From [Clostridium] citroniae WAL-17108 (GTDB lineage Bacteria > Bacillota > Clostridia > Lachnospirales > Lachnospiraceae), in assembly GCF_000233455.1 (NCBI RefSeq), contig NZ_JH376435.1, forward strand, positions 1 to 64,000: a DNA stretch of 64,000 nucleotides, in the 5' to 3' direction. This document shows, in pieces, positions 27,601 to 36,958 of the stretch (positions are counted from its first letter, which is position 1; the number at the start of each line of letters is the position of its first letter). The notes beneath the pieces are model-generated. The model searched no databases, had not been told where the DNA came from, and saw nothing but the letters and a program-made list of their open reading frames with translations. The translations under genes and the position numbers were made by a program.

Positions 27601-28825
27601 CCAAAATCCTCCCTTCACGAACATCGGCGGCAAGTGTTTCTTTCAGACAGTAAAACAGAAAATCCACACATATCCACAGGAATGGCAGAAAATACATTGC
27701 TTTGCAAAAAGTCATATTGTGAGCAGAGGCTATCTTGAATGAAATCAGGCCAAGAGTCAGTGTATATGCCGCACAATAGAAAATCATTCTTTTGTAAGAG
27801 CGTATGGATACCAGCATTGCTGCGGCTGCCGTAAAGGCAGAGGCGCAAACAGAAAGCAGCACTGCCATAAATGACGAGGTCCAAAGCTCTATATCCCGGA
27901 AGGAAGGCCCCGCGGCCATCCAGTAGACCATATTTTTTCCCTGTTCCTTAAACAAATTTTCCCAAAACTCAAAATCAGACCACATTGCAGGGATAAACTC
28001 GGAAGGAAACTCTGGCAGGTCCATACAAAACCATAATACGGCCAATATACCGAAAGCCATTAAAAGATAAATAGCCAGTAGCAGGGGATAACGGTAAAGC
28101 CTTTTTCCATGCCTGATCACGCGCCCAAGGATTCCAAATGCCAGAATGATCGCAGGGAACCGGAGTATCATGCCAAGTACCCATGCAAATAATGTCAGGT
28201 CAAGGATCCCTCCCACCGGAAAACCTGCCGATGAGAGATACTGACCGGCCCTCTCCCCTGCTCCCGGATCTGTAAACGTCAGCTGCATATTGGATAAGGG
28301 TTCTTCCGATTCCGCCTGCGCCTGTAAGAATAACCTTGGTTCTTCCTCCTCAAATATGCCTCGGACATAGAACTGCTTTCCTTCCGCCTTTACCGGCACC
28401 CCAATCACATTGGTACTTCCCCACAGAGAGAATGCCAGACCGGTACTGACGGCACAGCCAGAGGCATCCGATCTGGCCGGATAAGCGCCGTCCGCCAGCA
28501 TGGAGGATGATATATCCCCACAGTCTCCAAAGACGTCAACAACATCCGCCTTCATCTTCTTTTTATCTGAAGCCATTATCTCCTGTTCCGGGTATATCTG
28601 CCATAAAGTGACCTCCGGCTGGTTTCCTGCTCCATCCTGCCTTGCATACGTCTGCTGCCTGATAAGCTCTGAGGGGCTGACACCGTTCTTTTCCCATTTA
28701 ATGCTCACACTTGTACAGTGACTGATGGCCGTACTATAGAAAGAACAAGCGGTACACCAAAGAACCGCTGCCAGTATTGCTGAAATTGTCAACGCCCGGT
28801 AATGGGCAAACCTGTTATTTTTCAA
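27584..28825 (-). CDS. Membrane protein with MacB-like extracytoplasmic domain
   Basis: This 413-residue protein has one N-terminal span, then an external domain of about 170 residues whose pattern (DVVDVFGDCGDISSSMLADG, SLWGSTNVIGVPVKAEGKQF, YVRGIFEEEE) follows the MacB periplasmic core of FtsX/MacB-type permeases, and about six spans after residue 200. Unlike true MacB it has no ATPase and its membrane part is different. It overlaps the HlyD-like gene (11 bases) and the permease gene (17 bases). A partner of the adaptor protein is likely; the exact role is unknown. Confidence 0.65.
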   Translation of the reverse strand: MKNNRFAHYRALTISAILAAVLWCTACSFYSTAISHCTSVSIKWEKNGVSPSELIRQQTYARQDGAGNQPEVTLWQIYPEQEIMASDKKKMKADVVDVFGDCGDISSSMLADGAYPARSDASGCAVSTGLAFSLWGSTNVIGVPVKAEGKQFYVRGIFEEEEPRLFLQAQAESEEPLSNMQLTFTDPGAGERAGQYLSSAGFPVGGILDLTLFAWVLGMILRFPAIILAFGILGRVIRHGKRLYRYPLLLAIYLLMAFGILAVLWFCMDLPEFPSEFIPAMWSDFEFWENLFKEQGKNMVYWMAAGPSFRDIELWTSSFMAVLLSVCASAFTAAAAMLVSIRSYKRMIFYCAAYTLTLGLISFKIASAHNMTFCKAMYFLPFLWICVDFLFYCLKETLAADVREGRILDEEKM

Positions 28826-30761
28826 TACGGACCCTGTCTCCTTCCGATATGATCTTATTTGAGCTTATAACTACCTGATCCGAATACGTAAGCGCGCCAT
28901 CAACATACATGGTCTGACTGTCCCTTTCCTTAACGGTTATATCTACCCTTGCAATGACCCATTCTGTTCCCAGTACGGAGCTTTGTCTGCGGAGTACGAA
29001 TACGTGATCTCCGGCGGAATCACTTCTGAGTGCGGTAAGAGGCAGACAATTTTGATACGTCTCGCTTTTCCTGCTCAGAAAAAGCTGTGCCGGCATACCG
29101 GAAGTATAACCTCCCTCCGACAGAACCGCAGTTACTAAAACCTGGTCCGACTCGTCCGGCGTGCTGATGGAATGAATCTCCACATCTGCTTTTTGTGTGC
29201 TTCCGTCCAATTTGTAATGAAGCTCTCCTTTGTCCCCGGCTGAAAAGCGGCGTGCTGAATCTTTATCCAGTTTTCCTTCAAAAACAAATCCTCTGTCAGC
29301 AGAGGAAAGTATGACTGCATCGTCCCCCTCCTTTGTTTTATCCCCGCGTTCCAGCGTCCTCACCACCGTACCAGGGGCCGGAGCCAAAAGGCATCCCCCA
29401 TTATCCAAAATTTCCTGTAATGCAGCACGCGATTTCTCCTTATCTGACCGCTCAGATTCACAGGTGATTCTGTCAATCTCACCTTCCTTCTGCAATACAT
29501 CAGCCTGTCTCCGGGCATCTTCCAATGCTGCCTGGGCGGTCTCAACTGCCCTTCCCGCAGCATAGAGTTCTTCCTCCTCAGAATATTGGTTATCCTCTGA
29601 CTCACGCCGGGCACGGTTTAACGCTTCTCTTGCAGCATCAATGGCAGACTGGGCCTCACTGACTACAGACTCAGTTGAAAAATCGTTGCCTTCCCTGACT
29701 GCTTCCAGCACTGTTTCTGCTTTATAAAGAGCATCTTTGGCTTTATCAATGTTACGTCTCCAGCGTCTCTTGATGGAATCCAGGTTATCGTCTGCCCTGT
29801 CATAGGACGATGAGGTATAGTCTGCTTTTGAAAGTTCCTTTTTTGCCTGGTTAAATGCCTTTTGCGCAATGGAAAGTTCTTCCTCCGCCTCCTTCAGCTC
29901 CTCCGTATAATCCGCGGCATCATCCGGCTGCTTCCCTGCAATCGCTTCCTTTATTTCGCTGACTCTCTGATTTGCCATATTAAGTTCATCTTTCGCCTGC
30001 TCATACGTTTCTAATGCCTGCTGATAACCATCCTCTGAATCATCAAGATTTTCTGATTCCTCATCCAGCGCCTGTTCTGCGGCACGGATGGCGTCCTCCG
30101 CGTCCTCCCTTACGTTTTGCAGGTTTTCCCTCGCTTCCTTCACAAGCGCTTCTGCCTTATTAATAAGATTCTTTTCCGCATCTGCCAGTGTTTCTTCAAG
30201 CTTTGTATAATCTTCTTTCAGCCGCATCTCTGCCCTGGCATACTTTGCAGCAATGCGCTCATACGCCTTTTGGGCATCCTCCAGCGTACGCTGTGCCTCA
30301 ATCACATCATTGCCGCCATTGTCTGCTGAAAGATCGATTCTCAGGTTAAGGATATGGATTTCTTCTTCCAGCTTCTTAATCTGTTCTTCTGCGGAAGGTT
30401 TATCAAATTCTATCAGTATTTCACCTCTGTCTACCGGTTTGCCCTCCCCTGCATTGACGGACACGACCTTAAGGCCATCCGGAAGGCTAATCCCCTTCTC
30501 TGCTGCCGCATGGATAATCCCTTCCATTTCAGCCCTGTTCATTAACGTTTTGCTTGTCATGGAAGACACTGCAACATGGGCAGTTGTAAAAGAATGGGAT
30601 GCACGGGAAATGATTGTGCATACAAACATAAATGCGAAAAATCCAATCATAAGATATACAGCCATGCGCTGTACACGTTCTTCTATAAGGGGCCTGTATT
30701 TCTTTCCGGAAATAAGCATGGCCTTTTGCTGTCTGATTTTTTCCCCAATATGTAAACGCAT
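28815..30761 (-). CDS. HlyD-type membrane-fusion/adaptor protein with very long coiled coil
   Basis: This 648-residue protein has an N-terminal cytoplasmic stretch, one membrane span near residues 33-55 (MAVYLMIGFFAFMFVCTII), a first lipoyl half (KVVSVNAGEGKPVDRGEIL), about 330 residues of heptad-rich coiled coil and a second half (CLLAPAPGTVVRTLERGDKT) followed by beta-barrel domains. This is the order of MacA/HlyD-type adaptors, but the hairpin is several times longer than in MacA. GGAG eight bases upstream sets the start at 30761. It overlaps the MacB-like gene. In a Gram-positive cell it would reach across the wall or assemble around the transporter. Confidence 0.8.
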   Translation of the reverse strand: MRLHIGEKIRQQKAMLISGKKYRPLIEERVQRMAVYLMIGFFAFMFVCTIISRASHSFTTAHVAVSSMTSKTLMNRAEMEGIIHAAAEKGISLPDGLKVVSVNAGEGKPVDRGEILIEFDKPSAEEQIKKLEEEIHILNLRIDLSADNGGNDVIEAQRTLEDAQKAYERIAAKYARAEMRLKEDYTKLEETLADAEKNLINKAEALVKEARENLQNVREDAEDAIRAAEQALDEESENLDDSEDGYQQALETYEQAKDELNMANQRVSEIKEAIAGKQPDDAADYTEELKEAEEELSIAQKAFNQAKKELSKADYTSSSYDRADDNLDSIKRRWRRNIDKAKDALYKAETVLEAVREGNDFSTESVVSEAQSAIDAAREALNRARRESEDNQYSEEEELYAAGRAVETAQAALEDARRQADVLQKEGEIDRITCESERSDKEKSRAALQEILDNGGCLLAPAPGTVVRTLERGDKTKEGDDAVILSSADRGFVFEGKLDKDSARRFSAGDKGELHYKLDGSTQKADVEIHSISTPDESDQVLVTAVLSEGGYTSGMPAQLFLSRKSETYQNCLPLTALRSDSAGDHVFVLRRQSSVLGTEWVIARVDITVKERDSQTMYVDGALTYSDQVVISSNKIISEGDRVRIEK

Positions 30762-30783
30762 AGCTGTATCATCTCCTGTCAGG

Positions 30784-31383
30784 TTAATTGAACACAATCA
30801 TAATGATTTTGTCTGCCAGGTAAGAACCGTCCGCCTGCTGTTTCCCGAAACACAGTACAAAATCACTGTCCCCTATCCTGTCTTTTTCACTGTCCTCCAA
30901 AGAGTAGCTGCTGCCATCCGATTTCACGGTTCCCTTTTGAAATACTGTGTCTTCTGTATAAGTAACCGTCATGCTGCCCCCATCTCCTGAAGATGAAGTG
31001 CCGTCCGCAAAGGGTGATGTATTAATCACGCACCCGGTATTCGAGCATTTGCCGGCTGTGCCGCTCAAATCAGCAGACTTCATCATGTCATTCGCATCTG
31101 CAAAGGTATCCATTGTATCTGAATCCCCGTTCCCGGCATCATCCGGACTTTGCAGAGGTGAATCATTTTGGACCGCTTCCTCCTGCTTTTCAGGGACTTC
31201 CTCCTTCTCCGCCTTACCGGCAGTATTTACAGGATTGCTTTCCTGTCGCTCTGTCGCTTCCATTCTTTCTGTTTCCGTTTTTGCATTTGTCTCCGTACCT
31301 GCACAGCCGGTAACCAAAAGCATCCCCGCGCAGATAGCTGCATATATCCCCATCATTCCTCTTTTCATAAGCTGTCTTTTCAT
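30784..31383 (-). CDS. Small Ser/Thr/Glu-rich lipoprotein
   Basis: The product begins with a lipoprotein signal and the lipobox LLVTGC, so it should be anchored to the outer face of the membrane. About 75 residues of low-complexity acidic linker follow, then a compact beta domain of about 85 residues ending at the C-terminus (MTVTYTEDTVFQKGTV onward). I use the ATG at 31383 (199 residues); an ATG eight codons upstream exists. It lies between the solute-binding gene and the adaptor gene, with short gaps. The function is unknown. Confidence 0.7.
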   Translation of the reverse strand: MKRQLMKRGMMGIYAAICAGMLLVTGCAGTETNAKTETERMEATERQESNPVNTAGKAEKEEVPEKQEEAVQNDSPLQSPDDAGNGDSDTMDTFADANDMMKSADLSGTAGKCSNTGCVINTSPFADGTSSSGDGGSMTVTYTEDTVFQKGTVKSDGSSYSLEDSEKDRIGDSDFVLCFGKQQADGSYLADKIIMIVFN

Positions 31384-31416
31384 CGTTTTGAATTCTTTCC
31401 TTTGCATATAAAATTT

Positions 31417-33534
31417 TTACATTTGTTCATTGATATAAAGACTGGCCCGGCTCTGAATTCTTTCAGCCGCTTCCAGGGCGCTCCTGACCCCTGAAAAATA
31501 TTCCCGGGCCTCCTCCAATATCAGTGATTCCAGTGTCTGATTGTCATTCTCCACATAGGCTGCGCTGCTTAAAAGCTGCTTTGTCAGCTCCGCATCTTCT
31601 TTTGTTGCCTTGCCGTCTTCGTAAATCCACGTCCAGACAGATTTTCCATCCACCGCCGCCTGCGTGACCTTATCAAACGCCCTCTTATGAATCGGAAGCA
31701 TCATACAGGACATCTGATGCTCCTCTGTCAATAGTGTTCTGACAAATTCCCATGCCCCTTCCTTCCGGGTGCTGGACGAGGAGATTCCAACCTTCACTTC
31801 CGGTTTGATTACATGGTACTCACCGCCGCCTCCGGGAAGTCCAAGAAATCTCAGGTTTCCGTTGTAGTAATTTCTGTACCGGGTGATGTGGTAAACGCTC
31901 AGCACAGTCTCATAGGCTGCTGCATAGGTATCACTTATCTCCATTCCTCCAAAGCCATTCTGGCTGCTTTCCTGTATTTTACCGGCAAATTCCAGCATTT
32001 TTACAAATTCAGGCTAATCAAATGAGCATTTACCCAGGCTCCAGTCAATAAAACTGCCGTCTGTCTGAAGCATGTCTCTCAAAAAGGAAGCTCCGGACAG
32101 ATTGTCTATGGAATTGGCTCCGTAAGTATCAAGGACCTTTTCCAGATCCTGAACGGTCCAGCCATTGCTTCCATCCACAACATCCGCGCCGGCCAGCATA
32201 GTGGATATGGCTGCTCCGTCTGTAAGATAAGGTAACTTTCCATCCAGGCTGATAGCTTCAAAGACATTTTCAAAGTAATCCTCTGTCCGGATTTCCGGAT
32301 CATGTTCCATATATGGATAGAGATCTTCCAAAAGCCCTTTACCTAGATAAATCTGTACAGACAAATTACTCATATCCAGGATATCCGGCATATCGCCGGA
32401 GATGATCCGTGTATTAAGATTCAAAATGGCATTATCCCATTCCTCGTTGGAAACATTTTGTGCATACGGAAAATACTCTGTCAGCTCAACCTTATACCTG
32501 TCGTTTGTTTTGTTAAAATCGGATACGGCCTGGACAATGCCAGGAGTCGCAGTCAGGCTCACCATACTCAAAATCTCCCTCTCATCCTCCCCCTTGGCCA
32601 GAACCGCCATTTCATACGATAATACCCCAGTCTGATTGGATGAGGCCGCCAGGACCACAAAACGCCCATCCGTGCATTCTCCAAGATGAACTTCTGATGT
32701 GCCAAGTCCCATATCCGACCAGTTAAAGACAGGGATGCCCTCCTGTGCTCCCGCAGCATACCCATACAAAACGGAAGAATCAAACCGATAGAAATCTTTG
32801 TTCACTCCTCCATACAGTCCTGCTGTTGCTCCCAGACAGATTTTATCTTTCCTCCAATCCCGGCTCTCCATGTCCACTGTAAGCAGGTCATAGTTCATAC
32901 GGTCCGAGGAAGTCGCACAAATACCTATCTGTCCCTTGGCAGTCGTTGTCATTGTCATAAGATTTCCCTCATAATCGAGAGAAAATAAGAAACTGCCGTT
33001 GTTGTCGAACAGATAGACCAGCGTATTTCCGCCTTTTGCAGCCACACAGATATTTCCCTCCATATCAATGCTAAGGAACAAATCTCTTCCAACTGCCGAT
33101 ATGACCGGGCTGTCCATCACACCTGCCAGGTCAACCGATTGGACCTGTGAACCACTGTTGTCAAATTTCCTTAAACTATAACCGCCTGCCTGTTCCAGGC
33201 AAACCGCCCAGATGCTGTTATCCGGGGCAAAGCCAAAATCCAGAAGTGAGACAGAAGCATCCAGATCCAGATTCTGTTTCAAAAACTTGCCGTCATCAAT
33301 ATCCATTGCTGCCAAATAGGACGTGCCATCTTCCTCCAGGCAGCACAGATAGGCCATATCATCTTTGAGCAGAAGTCTTTCAATTCCTGTCACGGTGTCC
33401 GGAATATCAAAAAAGTCTGCAACATAGGAAGCAGCAGGCTGCATGGTATCCATGCGGTTCCCGCAGGCTGTTACGGTAAAAATCATTGCTGTTATTCCCA
33501 GAATTGTAAAGATCCGTTTTATCTTCTTTCTCAT
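31417..33534 (-). pseudogene. Extracellular solute-binding protein with N-terminal propeller-like domain, in-frame amber
   Basis: The gene encodes a lipoprotein (lipobox VTACG) with about 300 residues of beta-propeller-like strands, then a family-1-type solute-binding domain (VQAVSDFNKTNDRYKVELTEY is its first strand). A TAG at 32014-32016 stops it at residue 506. The same frame continues six codons later and completes the binding domain (SSSTRKEGAWEFVRTLL) to 31417. One base change explains the stop, since the frame is otherwise unbroken over 705 codons. GGAGG five bases upstream sets the start. It heads the eight-gene ABC operon. As sequenced, only a truncated protein is made unless the codon is suppressed or is an error. 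Confidence 0.8.
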
Positions 33535-33578
33535 AGCCACCTCCATTTTCTAAAATTACCTCCTTTCATATAAATATT

Positions 33579-33630
33579 GCCTGCTCTATCAGGCAGTTTA
33601 AGCATACCATTGATGAGCAGGCAGTTTTTT
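33579..33630. promoter_or_regulatory. Inverted repeat before the ABC operon (operator or terminator)
   Basis: GCCTGCTC at 33579-33586 pairs with GAGCAGGC at 33615-33622, followed on the plus strand by a T-run; a smaller TGCCTG/CAGGCA hairpin lies inside. It sits in the 5' region of the solute-binding gene and downstream of the sensor kinase. It could end transcripts or be an operator. Confidence 0.5.
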
Positions 33631-33683
33631 AATTTGAGATAATTGATTTTCTATGGAATGGTAAATGAATGATTAAGAAATTC

Positions 33684-33895
33684 CTAAGGCGATATGGCAA
33701 TGATCAGCATTCGTCTGTCTGACAAAAATTTTACCTCATTACCAATTTTTTTATTGACAATGAGGTTGATTTTTCTTGCAATGCTGTAAAAATATTCTTC
33801 TTTGAGAGGATAACCGGCGTAGGATTTTTTCTCGACTAAGCCAAACTGTTTTAGTTCATTCAGTTGCAAATCTCTAAGGTTTTGTGACAGGGATT
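33684..33895 (-). pseudogene. HxlR-type winged-helix regulator remnant
   Basis: On the minus strand, KSLSQNLRDLQLNELKQFGL, then VEKKSYAGYPLKEEYF, matches the second half of an HxlR winged helix (recognition helix and wing). The N-terminal half is absent and the wing is followed by unrelated residues. The fragment overlaps the last codons of the sensor kinase in another frame, so a recombination junction probably falls near 33895. Confidence 0.55.
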
Positions 33896-35034
33896 TTGGA
33901 TGAATCTAATGGGATTTCAATGATGAAAGCAGTGCGTCCATTACTGCTTTCAGCCTTTATCTGTCCGCCATGCAGTACAATAATATTTTTTGCAATAGCA
34001 AGCCCCAGGCCGGAGCCCCCTGTTTCGCTTAATCTCGCATTGCTTAAACGGCAGAATTTATCAAAAATCACATTGAGCTTTTCCTCCGGAATTTCCCCGT
34101 CATTTTCAAATTGAATCACAGTCCATTCTGAAAGTTCTTTGGCCGATACTTTGATAACACTATTGTCCGTACTATAAGAAATGGCATTTTTAAGGATATT
34201 ATTAAATACTCTGGCCAGCTTATCAGAATCTCCATATACAGATATGTCCTCATCTACATGATTCTCTATGATCTTTCCACATGCATTCAACTGCGGATAC
34301 AATTCATCTGAAATCTGTGCAATCATATAGTAAAGATCAACCTTTGTCTTTTGAAGCGGAAGGGCTTCAGAGTGGCTGCGGGTGATCTCAAAAAATTCAT
34401 TCACCAGGTTTCTGAGCCGATTGGCTTTTTCCCATGCGGTGTGGATATATTTTGCTTTCTCCTCATCAGGCATATCCGGTGTTTCATCCAAAAGACTAAG
34501 ATATCCGATTACAGAAGTCAGTGGGGTCTTGATATCATGAGCCAGATATACCACAAGATCATTCTTCTGCTGCTCTGCCCTCTTAGCCTTATCCGCCCGT
34601 TCTGCAAGTGTCCGCTTTACGTCAGCCAGTTTATGCTCCACACTCTCCAGTTCCGGAGACAGTGAAATCGCCGCCCTTTCCTCCATAAGCTTGTCAATCC
34701 CTGTTACTACTTCATCAAAATATCTTTTATATGTGTCCAACAGCATGTGGAACAACAAAAAAACAAATATGATAATGACCAACGCAAGAATAAACTGCAT
34801 ATTGACAGTCACTATCTTGAAATATATCAAATCAGCTTCCTTCTCACTGATTGAAAGACTGCGTGCAAACCACCCAACAATCGCATCTGCCAAATGTCCA
34901 CGCGTCAGCATCCGCAGTGCAAAGACTGCAGCAACTGCTCCCACTGTAATCCATAATCCTCTGATAAATGTAATATGGCCGAGCTTTGAATAGTTGTATT
35001 TTGTATTTTTAAATTTCCCCAATTTTATATCCAA
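33874..35034 (-). CDS. Sensor histidine kinase, VanS-like
   Basis: This 386-residue kinase has two membrane spans (about 27-45 and 72-98), a HAMP-like linker, the phospho-acceptor box VYLAHDIKTPLTSVIGYL, the N-box RVFNNILKNAISYS and the G-box GGSGLGLAIAKNI. The layout and wording resemble VanS of the VanC/G group. The frame opens at a TTG at 35034, inside the last 26 bases of the response-regulator gene; no strong ribosome site is visible. The final residues may come from a fused HxlR remnant. Its signal is probably an envelope stress; no van resistance genes are in the window. Confidence 0.87.
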   Translation of the reverse strand: MDIKLGKFKNTKYNYSKLGHITFIRGLWITVGAVAAVFALRMLTRGHLADAIVGWFARSLSISEKEADLIYFKIVTVNMQFILALVIIIFVFLLFHMLLDTYKRYFDEVVTGIDKLMEERAAISLSPELESVEHKLADVKRTLAERADKAKRAEQQKNDLVVYLAHDIKTPLTSVIGYLSLLDETPDMPDEEKAKYIHTAWEKANRLRNLVNEFFEITRSHSEALPLQKTKVDLYYMIAQISDELYPQLNACGKIIENHVDEDISVYGDSDKLARVFNNILKNAISYSTDNSVIKVSAKELSEWTVIQFENDGEIPEEKLNVIFDKFCRLSNARLSETGGSGLGLAIAKNIIVLHGGQIKAESSNGRTAFIIEIPLDSSKIPVTKP

Positions 35035-35716
35035 CCCCCCATACCGTTTTTATATATCTGGGGTTTTCCCCGGTATCCTTCATCTTCTCGCGAAGATGTC
35101 GGATGTGTACGGTAATCGTATTGTTACTCTTGGTATAATATTCTTCCTGCCAGACTTCATGGAATAATTCTTCGGCACTGACGACACTGCACTTGTGCTC
35201 TAAAAGAATCCTTAGTATGGAAAATTCCGTAGGAGTCAGTGACAGCGTCTCTCCATTAAGCCGGCATTCATATGTCTTAATGTTCATCGTTAATCCGGCA
35301 TATTTAAAGATTTCATCCGCTGCCGGAACCGCTGAGCCTACATTATATTTCTTATAACGGCGAAGCTGGGCCTTTACCCTTGCTACCAGCTCAAGAGGCA
35401 GAAACGGTTTTGTAATATAATCATCTGCACCAAGCGTAAGTCCGGTAATTTTATCCGTCTCTCCATCCTTTGCCGTAAGCATAATTACCGGATATGTGTA
35501 CTCCTTACTTCGTATGGACTGACATATCGAAAGTCCGCTGATATCCGGAAGCATGATATCCAGTATAGCCAAATCAAAGTCTGTACTCCCGATACAGACA
35601 AGTGCTTCCTCTCCTGAATAAAACTTATATACATCCATATTTTCATTTTGAAGATATACTTCAATCAGATCCGCAATTTCTTTCTCATCATCAACAACAA
35701 GTATCTTTTCAAGCAA
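35009..35716 (-). CDS. OmpR/PhoB-type response regulator, VanR-like
   Basis: This 235-residue regulator has a receiver domain with VVDDE, the phospho-Asp in LAILDIMLPDISG, the Thr in MLTAKDGE and the Lys in YITKPFLPLEL, followed by a winged helix ending in HIRHLREKMKD and YIKTVWGVGYKI. A TATAAT at 35750-35755 lies just upstream. It is co-transcribed with the kinase gene, which it overlaps by 26 bases. The nearest candidates for control are the ABC operon downstream or its own promoter; no target is shown. Confidence 0.9.
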   Translation of the reverse strand: MLEKILVVDDEKEIADLIEVYLQNENMDVYKFYSGEEALVCIGSTDFDLAILDIMLPDISGLSICQSIRSKEYTYPVIMLTAKDGETDKITGLTLGADDYITKPFLPLELVARVKAQLRRYKKYNVGSAVPAADEIFKYAGLTMNIKTYECRLNGETLSLTPTEFSILRILLEHKCSVVSAEELFHEVWQEEYYTKSNNTITVHIRHLREKMKDTGENPRYIKTVWGVGYKIGEI

Positions 35717-35788
35717 AGCATGACACTCCTTTCAGTTTAGATCATATACATTATACCGCAAATAGACTTTACTTGATTAAGAATATTA

Positions 35789-36037
35789 TCAGTACTTTTG
35801 ATGCCTATCATATTTTATCACATAATCAACTTGGGCCATTAACGATTTGTGAACTTCACCTTTTTGCATTTCCTTACGAATGCGGGTATTTTCAATGACG
35901 ACCGGAACATCTGCTCCATTATTATTTCCTCTATTAAGCCCTAAACAGCAAAGTTCAGGACATGGCATTTGGACAATTATTTTCCCTTTTTTAAATTGCT
36001 GTGGTTTTTTATTAAATTCCATAAATATATAACCCAT
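35789..36037 (-). pseudogene. TudS/DUF523-like desulfidase fragment
   Basis: The 82-residue frame contains QMPCPELCCLGLNRG and ENTRIRKEM, which fit the central part of CD3072/TudS-type putative desulfidases. Both the N-terminal cysteine region and the C-terminal DRSPSCG region of that family are missing, and there is no good ribosome site. I take it as a fragment. The family call is from memory of the motif. Confidence 0.5.
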
Positions 36038-36053
36038 TTTTTCTTTCTGGAAT

Positions 36054-36382
36054 TTAGCTGTTCATAAGTTTTGTTAAGTCCTCCACAGAAGCGTCCATTT
36101 TCACAGAGATTTCTTCCATTGTCATACCGGAAGCAAGAAAACGCTTTAGCACCATTTTCATATCCTCCCCAACCTCTACGATATGACCGTCCAAATCGTA
36201 AAACCGAATCACCCGTTGACCCCAGCTATCGCCGTGCTCCATGCTGCATCTTGCAATTTTGCATGCCTGGTTTCCTTCATCGCAGCCGCAGCCAGGACAG
36301 TTTTATTCAAAAACATGGGACAAAGCCCACAATTTAATCCACAGAGGGAAAAAAATTGATTCTGTCGTTTAAATCCTTTCAT
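36054..36382 (-). pseudogene. Chimeric remnant: DUF3795-like N-terminus fused to a VOC C-terminus
   Basis: A start with AAGGAGG opens MKGFKRQNQFFSLCGLNCGL and reaches CPMFLNK; one base is then missing, and the next frame gives CPGCGCDEGNQACKIARCSM, the Cys-rich motif of DUF3795 proteins. It runs straight into the VOC C-terminal part (SWGQRVIRFYDLDGHIVEVG onward). The Cys pattern is complete across the frameshift. The VOC part is close to 22165-22629. So two unrelated genes were joined by deletion and then frameshifted. Confidence 0.7.
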
Positions 36383-36514
36383 GATACCTCCTTAAGTCCT
36401 TTACACGCATCCGATTCAGCTGAAGTGAATTTATACTTGTCCCAACAGACTTATTTCCTCTAACATTATACTGGGTCTGTGGAATGATTGTATTATTTAA
36501 TGCTAAAGAATTTA

Positions 36515-36806
36515 TTAATCATTTCCTAAGGTGCAGATAATATGCGTTTTCCCGCTATCAGAGGACTCTTCGGCCAAAACCACATCCTCACCAGGCCGCC
36601 ATGCCTGTCCAAACTTCACACCGCGGAACAGGGCAGCCAGACCGGTAATCTGCTTGAACCTCAAAATCTTATCCCGATCCATCCCCAGGTGTTTGGAAAT
36701 CCATGCGTCAGAACGCCCCAACTCATACAGTTCCTTAATGATATTACTCATTAAGCCCACATCATGTGTTCCACAGGCGCGGTTATGACAGATGGTACTT
36801 GCAATC
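36515..36806 (-). pseudogene. ParB/IbrB-like C-terminal remnant cut by the 152-bp repeat
   Basis: Reading down from 36806 gives IASTICHNRACGTHDVGLMS, then NIIKELYELGRSDAWISKHL and GMDRDKILRFKQITGLAALF, closely matching the C-terminal half of the protein at 23583-23978. The match starts exactly at the edge of repeat copy B (36807), so the repeat or its insertion removed the 5' half. The last 20 residues differ from the other copy. Confidence 0.75.
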
Positions 36807-36958
36807 CACTATGAGCTAAACTATTATTGTCCATTTTGGACCTCCTGTGCTTTTTATTTGTGGTTTGCAGACCTACATCTAGTTTAGCACAGGAGTTGCT
36901 TTTATCTGAAGATATTCCCTCCACCTGCAGAGCAGGCGGTTTATTTTTACCGTGGCAC
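36807..36958. repeat. 152-bp dispersed repeat, copy B
   Basis: It matches 90-241 at 149 of 152 positions, with the same internal inverted repeats; the hairpin near its right end has one mismatch here. Its left edge truncates the ParB-like remnant, which marks it as an inserted element. Confidence 0.8.

Noticed and set aside
33874..35716. A glycopeptide-resistance cluster
   Set aside because: Only VanRS-like and VanZ-like proteins are present; there is no ligase, VanH or VanX homologue in the window.
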